Shown here one piece after another: positions 25,921 through 34,210 of a stretch of DNA of 64,000 nucleotides. The stretch covers positions 181,172 to 245,171 of the forward strand of contig NZ_BMOD01000001.1 of the NCBI RefSeq assembly GCF_014646895.1, in the 5' to 3' direction. Position 1 is the stretch's first letter. Every line of letters starts with the position of its first letter. The stretch is from Deinococcus roseus. Its GTDB lineage: Bacteria; Deinococcota; Deinococci; Deinococcales; Deinococcaceae. The position numbers and the translations under genes are program-made. The notes under the pieces were generated by a model. It searched no databases. It saw only the letters and a program-made list of their open reading frames with translations, and had not been told where the DNA came from.

Positions 25921-26424
25921 ATGGACCTGTCTGCCTCTGCCAAATTCAGAAACCCACTGTTTAACGCACTGAAAAACCTGCTGAATCAGCCCATCTTGCC
26001 CGCTGCCAGCACCCCGGAACTTCCCAGCATGGACCTGTCCCACCTGCCCATCCCGGGCCTCAACACCCACCTGAGAAACGGCTACCAGCTGGAAACCGTG
26101 CTCTTTGAAGGTGCAGGCAGCTCCGGGCGCTACACCCGTTACGCTGTGGAGTTTCACAGCCACACTGGCAAACCCTTCACCACCGAACTCACCCGCGAAT
26201 GGCCCACCCACACCGTGGTGGTTGGCGCAAAAGTGCAGTACATGGACCCCGAGAAACTCAAGCCCAGAAACGGCACGGTCCTGAGGATCGGCAAAGTGGA
26301 CCCGGACGGCACCCGTTACATGGTGGAAAGCAAAGCCACCCCACAACTGATTGCGCTGGCCTTGCAGGGAGATCCGGTTTCCCAGCAGAAGTACCTGAAA
26401 GCCCTTCCCTGGAAGAAAATCTGA
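25921..26424 (+). CDS. uncharacterised protein (167 aa)
   Basis: A 167-aa soluble protein with a strong GGAAGGAGA before ATG 25921, and TTTACA/TATAAC promoter-like boxes about 45-60 nt upstream. The N-terminal 50 residues are Pro/Leu-rich and look flexible. Residues 55-130 alternate in beta-strand fashion (YTRYAVEFHSHTGKPFTTELT, VVVGAKVQYMDPEKLKPRNGTVL). No family recognised. An inverted repeat (CCCCCAACAGG...CCTGTTGGGGG) after the stop could end transcription but lacks a T-run. Confidence 0.7.
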   Translation: MDLSASAKFRNPLFNALKNLLNQPILPAASTPELPSMDLSHLPIPGLNTHLRNGYQLETVLFEGAGSSGRYTRYAVEFHSHTGKPFTTELTREWPTHTVVVGAKVQYMDPEKLKPRNGTVLRIGKVDPDGTRYMVESKATPQLIALALQGDPVSQQKYLKALPWKKI

Positions 26425-26554
26425 TCCGGTCACCTGATCCCATCGAAGGAAAAAACCAACCCCCAACAGGCACCTGAACCTCTGCCTCCTGTTGGGGGTG
26501 TGCTGTATTGGGGTCAAGAGCTTTCTAAGCAAAACCTCCTATAGAATGTTGTCC

Positions 26555-27331
26555 ATGCTCATTTACCAGATTCAAGGCAGCTTAGACGAACTCGATGACC
26601 AGCTCCCCGCCCTGTGGGACGCTGGCTGCACCGGAATGCAGGAATTGAATGGCAGTGTACAGGCTTATTTTGAACAGCGCGTCGAGGTTCCCCTGACCGG
26701 AGAATGGATCGTCGCAGATGACACCGACTGGCTGGAAAAGTGGAAAGCCGACCTCAAACCCGTCACTGTGGGGCAGATCACCGTGGTCCCCACCTGGTTG
26801 CAGGAAGAAGCCCCCAAAGACAGCATCCCCCTGATCATCGACCCGGGAATGGCCTTCGGAACCGGACACCACACCACCACCCAGTTCGCCATCAAAGCCC
26901 TGCAAAGTCTGGACATGCCCGGCAAGAAAGTGCTGGATGTGGGTGCAGGCACCGGACTGCTGGCCCTGGTGGCAGGCAAGCTTGGGGCACACGCCAGCGG
27001 CGTGGACCTCGACCCGATCACCGTGCCCATTGCCAGAGAAAATGCCGAAATCAACGGTCTGAACGTGCCTTTTTACCAGGGTGTGCTCTCCGATGTGCTG
27101 GACCAGGGACCCTGGGATGTGCTGGTCTGCAACCTGTTCGCAGAACTGCACGACGCTCTGATGGGCGAATACCTGGAAGCCCTGATTCCCGCAGGAGACC
27201 TGATCATGACCGGCATCCTGCTGGACCGCATGCATCTGGTGCACACCGCCCTGGAACGGGAAGGCTTCACGCTGGTCAGCAGTGAAACCGAAGGGGAATG
27301 GGCGCTGATCCTGGCAAAAAGCCCGGCATGA
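26555..27331 (+). CDS. prmA: ribosomal protein L11 methyltransferase
   Basis: A 259-aa protein that trimethylates L11. The family box IDPGMAFGTGHHTTTQFAIKAL precedes SAM motif I VLDVGAGTGLLALVAGKLGA, and VLVCNLFAEL stands at the catalytic N-P/L-x position. The ATG at 26555 has TAGAAT (26542-26547) 7 nt upstream and no Shine-Dalgarno, so a leaderless start is likely. It overlaps rsmE by 4 nt; prmA-rsmE is a widely conserved translation-modification pair. Confidence 0.95.
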   Translation: MLIYQIQGSLDELDDQLPALWDAGCTGMQELNGSVQAYFEQRVEVPLTGEWIVADDTDWLEKWKADLKPVTVGQITVVPTWLQEEAPKDSIPLIIDPGMAFGTGHHTTTQFAIKALQSLDMPGKKVLDVGAGTGLLALVAGKLGAHASGVDLDPITVPIARENAEINGLNVPFYQGVLSDVLDQGPWDVLVCNLFAELHDALMGEYLEALIPAGDLIMTGILLDRMHLVHTALEREGFTLVSSETEGEWALILAKSPA

Positions 27332-28026
27332 AAACCTTCGAGAAACGCTTCAAAGTGGAGACCCTGTCAGACACCATCGAACTGAGCGGTCCAGAGGTTC
27401 AGCACATGCGGGTGCTGCGCCTGAAAAACGGCGATGAAGTGCACCTCTTTGATGGTTCTGGCTGGGAGGCCCGCGCCCGCATTGAGGAGATGGACACCTT
27501 CACGGCCACCCTGGTGGTGCTGGAAAAATTTCAGAACGATCTGGAACTGCCAAAGCCCATCACCCTGGCCCTGGCCCTTTTAAAAGGCGACAAGCTGGCC
27601 GATGTGGTGCGGGCCTGCACCGAACTGGGGGTCAGCCGTTTTCAGCTTTTAAAGACCCAGTACGCCGATGTGCCCGACCTGGGCGACAACAAACTGGTTC
27701 GCCTGAAACGCATTGCCGAAGAAGCCAGCAAACAATCCAGGCGGGCCGTGGTCCCGGAAGTGCTCTCCCCCATCACCCTCAAGCAGTTGCCCAGCGTGAC
27801 AAAAGGTTTTGTGGCCCATCCACACACCCAGAGCACCCTGCTGGAACACCTGACCTGGGACAGTGAGGTCTGGTTCGCCACTGGCCCAGAAGGGGGTTTC
27901 AGCGCAGCCGAAATCGAGCTTTTGCAGCACAAAAATTTCCTGCCCATCACCCTGGGAAAACGCATCCTGCGGGCCGAAACTGCACCCATCGCCCTGCTGG
28001 GAGCGCTGGCAAGCACGGGGGTCTGA
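27328..28026 (+). CDS. rsmE: 16S rRNA (uracil1498-N3)-methyltransferase
   Basis: A 232-aa SPOUT methyltransferase. The N-terminal PUA-like part includes HMRVLRLKNGDEVHLFDG. The knotted C-terminal domain carries the SAM motifs WFATGPEGGFSAAEIELL and LGKRILRAETAPIALLGAL. It methylates U1498 of 16S rRNA. Its ATG overlaps the prmA stop (ATGA), and the lipoprotein gene begins one base after its own stop. Confidence 0.96.
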   Translation: MKTFEKRFKVETLSDTIELSGPEVQHMRVLRLKNGDEVHLFDGSGWEARARIEEMDTFTATLVVLEKFQNDLELPKPITLALALLKGDKLADVVRACTELGVSRFQLLKTQYADVPDLGDNKLVRLKRIAEEASKQSRRAVVPEVLSPITLKQLPSVTKGFVAHPHTQSTLLEHLTWDSEVWFATGPEGGFSAAEIELLQHKNFLPITLGKRILRAETAPIALLGALASTGV

Positions 28027-28027
28027 C

Positions 28028-28579
28028 ATGAAAAACCTTCACCTCAAAGTGCCACTTCTGCTGGTTTGCACAGTGCTGCTCTCGGGCTGCACTTTCATTT
28101 CTTTTCCGCTGATCCCCGATCCCGTTTCTGTGGAGCTTCCCGTGCTTCCCAGAACCGAAGGGCTGGTTCTGCAAGACAAAACCCTGCTCCTGAAAGTCAG
28201 CATCCCTTCTGGAGAAGGCTACCTGGGCGTGATCTGGTACCAGCAGGACAAAGAGCTGGGACGGGAAAGCGTCTACATTGACGAAAAAATCCCGGAAGTG
28301 ACCTTCAAACAGGAAGCCGACCCAGCCAAACCTTACCGGGTGGTGTTGCTGTACCAGAAGAGGATCATCCGGCAGTATGAATACGTGCCTCCACAACCCG
28401 CAAAAACCGAGGATGACCCCAAAACAGACCCTGAACCTGACAAAACAGTTCCCGCCACAGAAGCCCCACCCACAGACCCTACAGACCCACCCACAGATCC
28501 ACCCTCAGACCCAGCACCAACCGATCCCACTGGCCCCTCAGACACACCCCAGGAACCTCCTCAAGATGGAAGCCCTTAA
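28028..28579 (+). CDS. lipoprotein with Pro/Asp/Thr-rich tail
   Basis: A 183-aa exported protein. The signal peptide MKNLHLKVPLLLVCTVLLSGC ends in an LSGC lipobox. A compact Ig-like beta domain of about 95 residues follows. The last 60 residues are repetitive Pro-Thr-Asp (PTDPTDPPTDPPSDP), probably an extended wall-spanning or surface spacer. Function unknown. It starts one base after rsmE, and its 3' end overlaps the start of the pyrophosphatase-like gene. Confidence 0.8.
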   Translation: MKNLHLKVPLLLVCTVLLSGCTFISFPLIPDPVSVELPVLPRTEGLVLQDKTLLLKVSIPSGEGYLGVIWYQQDKELGRESVYIDEKIPEVTFKQEADPAKPYRVVLLYQKRIIRQYEYVPPQPAKTEDDPKTDPEPDKTVPATEAPPTDPTDPPTDPPSDPAPTDPTGPSDTPQEPPQDGSP

Positions 28580-28976
28580 AGCATTTGAGGCGCTGGTGGA
28601 ATGGGAAAAAGGCACCACCACCCGCTACCGTTACGAAGAGGGACAGGTGGTGTTTTACCGTGAGGATCCCAGGGCTGCACCCTGCAACTACGGTTGCATT
28701 CCGGGTCTGATGAACCCAGCAGACGATGCCGAAGTGGATGTGATCTGGCTGGATGGGCCTCTGCCTGTGGGCTGGAAAGGCAGCATTGAGGTCAGTGGTT
28801 TGCTGTTTTTGCTGGACCAGGACCACAAGGTGCTGACCGGAGATTTGAGGCACGTGCAGCCTGTGCTGGACTGGTTTCCTTCAGAAAGAGGAGCCAGGGT
28901 GCTTCCTGCAGAGGAGGCTTTACACTGGCTCAATGCCTTGAAGCTTGCACCACCATCACATGGCTCTGGGCAGTGA
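28566..28976 (+). CDS. inorganic pyrophosphatase-like protein (short, divergent)
   Basis: A 136-aa protein resembling family I pyrophosphatases: VEWEKGTTTRYRYEEGQVVFYRED, CNYGCIPGLMNPADDAEVDVIWLDGPLP, then LLDQDHKVLTGDL. It is shorter than the 170-180 aa norm. In the canonical GD-x-D-P-x-DV metal loop, the middle Asp appears replaced (DDAEVDV), so activity is doubtful. It starts inside the lipoprotein gene and overlaps the convergent methyltransferase by 47 nt at its 3' end. Confidence 0.7.
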   Translation: MEALKAFEALVEWEKGTTTRYRYEEGQVVFYREDPRAAPCNYGCIPGLMNPADDAEVDVIWLDGPLPVGWKGSIEVSGLLFLLDQDHKVLTGDLRHVQPVLDWFPSERGARVLPAEEALHWLNALKLAPPSHGSGQ

Positions 28977-29664
28977 GCGGATCTCCTGAAAAAGACCCTG
29001 AAAATTGTGCCTCCAGACCCACAGAATCCAGCATCCATTCCAGTTCATAACGGGTGAAATAGCGCTGGGTGAGGGTGTGGTGTTCCCGCCTGAGCAGTCC
29101 CGCATTGTCTGTGGTGTCCACAAGGTACTGGGTGGTGGCCAGTTGTTTGACCTGATCGATGCGCTGCATCACAAAAACATCCCGTCTGAATTCTGGGGTG
29201 ATGAAGGTCTCCCCTTCGTGGCGCAAAACCCCTTCCAGCCCAAAATTTGGCACGTACACATCGAAAGCCAGGGTGCCTGATGGAGCGAGGTGCTTGCTGA
29301 TGCATTGCAGGGCTTTTTTCTGGTCCTGGGGGGTGTAGAGGTGCATCAGGGCATTGAAGGGGGCAATGACCAGGTCGAAGGTGTCGTGCAAATCAAACTG
29401 GCGCATGTCTCCTTCCACCCACTGCACTTCCACTCCTTCTTGCTGGGCGTAACTGCGGGCATGGTCCAGCATTTTGGCGCTGAGCTCCAGAGCAGTCACT
29501 TCCAGCCCTCTGCGGGCCAGGGGGATGGTCACCCGGCCACTGCCTGCACCCAGTTCCAGCACTTTGCCCCCCACCCGTTCAGCGAGTCGGGCATAAAAAT
29601 GGATGTCGTCGTAATAACCAGCGTATTGCTGCTGGTAAAGGTCTGCCAGAGGGTTGTAATCCAT
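28930..29664 (-). CDS. class I SAM-dependent methyltransferase
   Basis: A 244-aa protein from ATG 29664 (MDYNPLADLYQQQYAGYYDDIHFY). Motif I is KVLELGAGSGRVTIPLARRG, the acidic motif II VTALELSAKML, and VEGDMRQFDL follows. It is of the Methyltransf_25/glycine-sarcosine type; the substrate is unknown. It lies 13 nt after the deacetylase stop on the same strand, making it the last gene of the envelope cluster. Confidence 0.88.
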   Translation of the reverse strand: MDYNPLADLYQQQYAGYYDDIHFYARLAERVGGKVLELGAGSGRVTIPLARRGLEVTALELSAKMLDHARSYAQQEGVEVQWVEGDMRQFDLHDTFDLVIAPFNALMHLYTPQDQKKALQCISKHLAPSGTLAFDVYVPNFGLEGVLRHEGETFITPEFRRDVFVMQRIDQVKQLATTQYLVDTTDNAGLLRREHHTLTQRYFTRYELEWMLDSVGLEAQFSGSFSGDPLTAQSHVMVVQASRH

Positions 29665-29677
29665 GAAGGGTTTTCCG

Positions 29678-30931
29678 TCAGACCTTTTGCTGTTCGCGTT
29701 TTTTGGTTTTCTTGCCGTAGCGTTCCAGCAGGGTGTCCCGATCAATGTAAATCAGGCGGGCGGTGTTGTTTTTCCACTGTCCGGTGTACACAAAACGGAT
29801 CAGATTGAATCCGAAGTACAGGAAGGGGTTTCCTTTGCTCTGCGGCAAATCTGCGTACTGGAAGCCCAGTTCTTCCCCGATTTTGTCCATCAGGCTCAGG
29901 CCAAAGAAAATCTGGATGTTGCGGTATTTGGGATTGTTCTCAATTTCTTTTGCCAGGTCCTGCATGGATCGCCGCACCATTTTCAGGGCAGAGAATTTGT
30001 TGTGCCGGGCCACTTTGACCATGCGGCGGTTGTGCAGGTGCAGTTCGCCCTGCATGGAGTTGTGCTCCACAATCTCACCGCTGCCCAGCATGATGCTCTC
30101 TCCGGGAAAGGCGGCCAGCCCAATGCGGTACAGACCGTGTGCAGGCCGGGTGAGGGGATCAATGCCATGTGAGCGGTCATACACCCGGTCATACCAGGCC
30201 AGCAGCCTTTCCCAGGTGCTCTTGATGGTTCCGGTCCGGAGGCCCTGCAACTGGGCGAGGGGTTTGCAGCTGTACCCATAGGTTTTGAGGTCCTGCAGGA
30301 GGTTGGGCAGCATCTCAATGACTTTTTCAGAACCCCAGCGGGCATCGTGCAGCAAGACCACAGCTCCAAAGTCCAGTTCATCTAAAATGCGTTCCCGCAC
30401 GTCTTCGCTGCTGACCTGCTGCAACCATTCTCCTGCAGCAATGGTCCAGTGCACGGGTTTGAGGTTCAGGGCTTTTTCGGCCCAGATGGTGCCCCAGGTG
30501 TACACCCCATGCGGAGGACGGAAATGCTCGGGTTTTTGACCCAGCACCCTTTCATAGACGGCCACGGCTTTTTGCAAATCTGCTTTGACCTGCCAGGGCA
30601 AGCGCAGCAGGTGGTTCACATGCCTGTAACCGTGCAGAGCCACTTCATGGCCTTCTTCCAGCACCTGACGGGCCAGTTCGGGGTGTTTCTCAATCTGGCT
30701 TCCCAGCATGAAAAAAGTGGCCTTGACATTGCGTTCACGCAGGATCTCCAGCACCTTTGGGGTGGTCTCGGGGTCCGGACCATCATCGAAAGTGAGGGCC
30801 ACTTCCGGCACGGCACTGTCCCCTTCCCTGAGCACCCGATGGTTGAAGGTGCGTTTGATCAGCATGGGAACGCCAAAAATGGCAGCAAGAAACAGCAATG
30901 ACGTGAACAGTGCAGGTTTTTTACTTTTCAT
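29678..30931 (-). CDS. polysaccharide deacetylase (NodB) with C-terminal YkoP-like domain
   Basis: A 417-aa protein with an N-terminal membrane anchor (PALFTSLLFLAAIFGVPM). The NodB domain spans about residues 40-240: VALTFDDGPDPETTP with the Asp pair, HEVALHGYRHVNHL with the H-x3-H metal site and EHFRPPHGVYTWG. The C-terminal 180 residues (from about RVYDRSHGIDPL) are a YkoP-like domain of unknown role. It deacetylates an extracytoplasmic amino-sugar polymer, perhaps peptidoglycan. GGAGG precedes ATG 30931, which overlaps the upstream permease stop. Confidence 0.92.
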   Translation of the reverse strand: MKSKKPALFTSLLFLAAIFGVPMLIKRTFNHRVLREGDSAVPEVALTFDDGPDPETTPKVLEILRERNVKATFFMLGSQIEKHPELARQVLEEGHEVALHGYRHVNHLLRLPWQVKADLQKAVAVYERVLGQKPEHFRPPHGVYTWGTIWAEKALNLKPVHWTIAAGEWLQQVSSEDVRERILDELDFGAVVLLHDARWGSEKVIEMLPNLLQDLKTYGYSCKPLAQLQGLRTGTIKSTWERLLAWYDRVYDRSHGIDPLTRPAHGLYRIGLAAFPGESIMLGSGEIVEHNSMQGELHLHNRRMVKVARHNKFSALKMVRRSMQDLAKEIENNPKYRNIQIFFGLSLMDKIGEELGFQYADLPQSKGNPFLYFGFNLIRFVYTGQWKNNTARLIYIDRDTLLERYGKKTKKREQQKV

Positions 30932-32082
30932 GAGACCCTCCGGATCAATCGCCAGCCCACCAGGGTGAAAAAGACATTTGCAAACCACAGGCCAACCTCG
31001 GGGGGAATCAGACCAGCACTGGCAAAAGCCCGACCGAGCAGCAACGTCAAATAGTACACTACCACGATCAACACGGAAACCCCCAGGGACACCCCGGTCC
31101 CTCTGCCATAGCGGATGGCCAGGGGCATGCTGATCAGGGCCAGCACCAGGTTGGCAAAGGGAATGGCCAGTTTGCCGTGCAGTTCCATGCGGGCGCTGTA
31201 CTGGTCGGCAGCAGTGATCACTTTGCCGTTCTGACCGGCGTAATGGGCACCGTAAGCCGTGGTCCACAGGGTGCTGATGGAAGTGGTCTCGGCAGCAAAA
31301 CCATCTGCAAAGCGGGCAATGGTTTCATTGCGGGAAATTCCGGTTTTGATGGTCAGCACAGCATCCTTTTTCTCAGGGATGTTGCTACTGAACACGTCTG
31401 GAACCCGTTCGGCAAGCTGCTCGGGGGTCACATCCTGCAACTGCTGGATGGCCGGGAAATCCACTGCATACCCCTGAAATCCCACCAGCGACAGGTTGAA
31501 CCCATCAAATTTGCCGGTCTCTGCGAAATACACCCGGGCCTGTTTGTCTGCCCAGGACACCAGACGCAGGTTTTGCATGGTGTCTGTGTTGGAATCGTAG
31601 CCTTCAAAGAACACTTCCAGACCGTTTCCCAGCGCCAGGGTGGTGCCTTTCAGGCGGCCCAGGCCCTGGGGGGTCGAGGGCAAATCCTCGTACCACATGG
31701 TTCGGGCTTCCAGGTTGGCTCTGGGGGCCACATACTCACTGACCACCAGGCTGCTCAGGGACACGATGGTGGCGACCAGCACCACAGGTTTGGAAATCCA
31801 TGCAAAAGAAATTCCACCACTTTGCATGGCAATGATTTCCCGTTCGGTGTTCATGCGGCCAAACGCCAGCACGGTCATCAGCACCACGGCCATCGGGGCG
31901 ACCTTCACGAAGCTGTCGGGAATTTGCATGCCCAGCCACTTGAGGATCTTGATCAATCCGACCCCATCGAGGTACTGGGAACCCACAAAGAAGTAACCGA
32001 ACAGGATCACTGCGGTGTAAAGCACGAGCCCCAGAAGGAGGGGGGGCAGAATTTCTGCATAGATGTAATTCCTGAGACGCAT
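30928..32082 (-). CDS. LptF/LptG-family (YjgP/YjgQ) permease
   Basis: A 384-aa membrane protein with three N-terminal TM helices (residues 10-125), a large periplasmic beta-jellyroll (about 130-285) and three C-terminal TMs. RLRNYIYAEILPPLLLGLVLYTAVILF and EREIIAMQSGGIS are family-typical. In proteobacteria LptFG extract LPS to the Lpt bridge. Deinococcus lacks classical LPS, so another envelope glycolipid is the likelier cargo. It is coupled by 4-nt overlap to the deacetylase. No lptB/lptC is nearby. Confidence 0.9.
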   Translation of the reverse strand: MRLRNYIYAEILPPLLLGLVLYTAVILFGYFFVGSQYLDGVGLIKILKWLGMQIPDSFVKVAPMAVVLMTVLAFGRMNTEREIIAMQSGGISFAWISKPVVLVATIVSLSSLVVSEYVAPRANLEARTMWYEDLPSTPQGLGRLKGTTLALGNGLEVFFEGYDSNTDTMQNLRLVSWADKQARVYFAETGKFDGFNLSLVGFQGYAVDFPAIQQLQDVTPEQLAERVPDVFSSNIPEKKDAVLTIKTGISRNETIARFADGFAAETTSISTLWTTAYGAHYAGQNGKVITAADQYSARMELHGKLAIPFANLVLALISMPLAIRYGRGTGVSLGVSVLIVVVYYLTLLLGRAFASAGLIPPEVGLWFANVFFTLVGWRLIRRVS

Positions 32083-32093
32083 GTTTGAGGTAC

Positions 32094-32756
32094 CTACCTG
32101 TAAGCTTTGGGGTTCTTGTTGAAGAGGTCGCTGAAGTTCTTGAAAAGCAGTCTGGACCAGCCATCCTGCAGCCTGCGTCCCGAGGTGAGCATCAGGGCAT
32201 CGGGAACGTATTTCACCTGCCCGCGCCGCATCAGTTTGTACCCCAGAATCACGTCCTCCCGGGTGTAACTGAGAGGATAGCCCCCGACTTCCAGGGCAGG
32301 CTTTCGGTGAAAACCCATGTTGCTGCCTGCCAGATTGGGATGACGGGACAGCCTGGAAATTTGCAGAAAAGCCTTGTACCCATACTCACTGAACCAGGCA
32401 TCGGCTTCGGGGACCCCATAAAAACGCAGGGGACCGTATACAGCAATGGCTTCTTGCAAAGCCAGCGCCATGTGTTTGACCCATGTGCTCTGGGGCAGGC
32501 AATCGGCATCGGTGGTGAGGATCACATCTCCAGTGGCGGCTTCCAGTCCAGCCTGGCGGGCACTGCCCACCCCGGCCCGGACACAGCGCACCACTTGCAC
32601 CCCGTAACTGCGGGCAATGGCTGCAGTGTGATCGGTGCTGTTGTTGTCCACAATGATGATTTCATCCGGCTCCAGGGTTTGTTGTCCCAGGGCCGTCAGC
32701 AGATTTCCCAGCAATTTTTCTTCGTTGTAGGCGGGTACGATGACACTGATTTTCAT
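32094..32756 (-). CDS. family 2 glycosyltransferase
   Basis: A 220-aa GT-A enzyme from ATG 32756: MKISVIVPAYNEEKLLGNLL, DEIIIVDNNSTDHTAAIA, and the metal-binding DxD in VILTTDADCLPQ. The late motif YTREDVILGYKLMRRG follows. It transfers a sugar from a nucleotide donor to an acceptor unknown, probably a lipid or polysaccharide of the envelope. TATACT lies some 45 nt upstream. It is 11 nt from the LptF/G permease and likely cotranscribed with it. Confidence 0.9.
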   Translation of the reverse strand: MKISVIVPAYNEEKLLGNLLTALGQQTLEPDEIIIVDNNSTDHTAAIARSYGVQVVRCVRAGVGSARQAGLEAATGDVILTTDADCLPQSTWVKHMALALQEAIAVYGPLRFYGVPEADAWFSEYGYKAFLQISRLSRHPNLAGSNMGFHRKPALEVGGYPLSYTREDVILGYKLMRRGQVKYVPDALMLTSGRRLQDGWSRLLFKNFSDLFNKNPKAYR

Positions 32757-32935
32757 TGGTGGTGTGACGGGGTCCTCATTCCTTCCATCTAGCCAGTATA
32801 CATAGTGCCCTTCTGGGGACAGCAGCACACAAATGCATCTACTGTATCAAAATGTTCTCATCCAGGGCAGGGCAAGACGGTGTTTCACCGGGCAGGCGGA
32901 AAGCAGCAAGGGCTTAAAGGGCTGGCGAAGCAAAC

Positions 32936-34210
32936 TCAGGTGCTGTTGTGTTTTTTTTCCTCCCGAAGCTTTTTGGGTGGGTTGTTTTGATCGTTCTGAT
33001 TGCGTCTGTCGTTCTGGCTGTGTCGATCATTCTGACGGTGTCGATCATTCTGAAAGCGCTGCTGCATCTTGCTGACAGCAATCCCCATGGCAAAGTAATA
33101 CACCTCACCGAAGTGAGGGCCGGGAACACCTGTGGGCAAATCCACCAGACTGAGGGTGAGGTACGCAGCACACAGCCCTGCCAGCAAGCTGTCTTTGCTT
33201 TTCCAGCTGGCATAAGCAGTATAAGCAGTCAGCATGAGGATGCCGATGGTTCCGATGAAGCCGGTTTCACCCAGGGCATGCAGCACCAGGTTGTGGGCAA
33301 TGAAGCCTGCACTCCACAGGGGCTCCATCCAGGTGGGACAGGGACCAAAAGGCTCCACTGGAGGAAAGAGCGTACAGGTGCTGGTCCAGTGTTCCAGCAG
33401 GCTTTTCTGGATGTAGGGTCCCAGCTGGTAAGGCCCCACCCCTCCTGCAAAATGGGCCAGGAAGGTGGCCCAGGCATCCCGCCAGATGTCTTCCCGTCCG
33501 TTGGCGAAATCCACCCGCTGAAAAATGCTGCTGTAGCGGGTGAGCGGCAAAACAAACACCAGCAGACCCACCAGGATTCCGCCCACCTCGGTCCATTTGA
33601 GGGCGCGGCCCTTGAGGTTTCTCAGGCCCATCACCAGCATGCCTGCCAGGGTGGCCACAATGGCCCCCCGGCTTCCGGTGGCCAGGAGTGCAGTTCCCAG
33701 AAAGAGCAGGAGCCCCAAGCGGGCATAGAGCATCTTTTTCATGCTGAGCACAATCAGGATGCCCAGCATGGCCACAATGCCCAGCGACACCGAGTAGTAC
33801 ACCGGGTGTTCCAGGCGGGCATGCAGGAAGTCTGTGGGGTGTCGGATCAGGGTGGTGATGAAGGCAATCACCAGGGTGATCACCTCTCCGAACAAGAGCG
33901 GCTTGAGGTACCTGCTGCCTTTCAGGGTGTACCCGGACACGAAAAGTGCCGTGATCCACAGGGTGCGCACCGCAGCCAGCAGAACAGAAAGCCAGGCCAC
34001 GGGAGTGAACAGGGCAGCCACCATCTGGGTGCCCCAGAAGATTCCCAGCAACCAGCGCATGGAGCGGTCCAGCCCTCCCAGGTACTTGAGACCATACAGG
34101 GCTGCTGCATAAAGGGGAATGACAATGGGCACCAGTGCAACAATGTTGCGAATGCGTGGGTCAACAGGCTGGTCCTGTGGCACATCAGGAACCTGAGGCT
34201 TATCCCGCAT
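32936..34210 (-). CDS. O-antigen ligase/polymerase-like membrane protein (Wzy_C)
   Basis: A 424-aa protein with about ten TM helices. ALLATGSRGAIVATLAGMLVMG is the conserved RG-containing segment, and a long periplasmic loop around residues 260-330 (NGREDIWRDAWATF, IAHNLVLHALGETGFIG) carries the H-N-x-x-L-H motif of the Wzy_C/WaaL family. It ligates or polymerises lipid-linked glycan at the outer face. The C-terminus is a low-complexity QNDRHR-type repeat tail of about 35 residues ending in a basic segment. It overlaps the upstream MFS gene by 11 nt. Confidence 0.85.
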   Translation of the reverse strand: MRDKPQVPDVPQDQPVDPRIRNIVALVPIVIPLYAAALYGLKYLGGLDRSMRWLLGIFWGTQMVAALFTPVAWLSVLLAAVRTLWITALFVSGYTLKGSRYLKPLLFGEVITLVIAFITTLIRHPTDFLHARLEHPVYYSVSLGIVAMLGILIVLSMKKMLYARLGLLLFLGTALLATGSRGAIVATLAGMLVMGLRNLKGRALKWTEVGGILVGLLVFVLPLTRYSSIFQRVDFANGREDIWRDAWATFLAHFAGGVGPYQLGPYIQKSLLEHWTSTCTLFPPVEPFGPCPTWMEPLWSAGFIAHNLVLHALGETGFIGTIGILMLTAYTAYASWKSKDSLLAGLCAAYLTLSLVDLPTGVPGPHFGEVYYFAMGIAVSKMQQRFQNDRHRQNDRHSQNDRRNQNDQNNPPKKLREEKKHNST

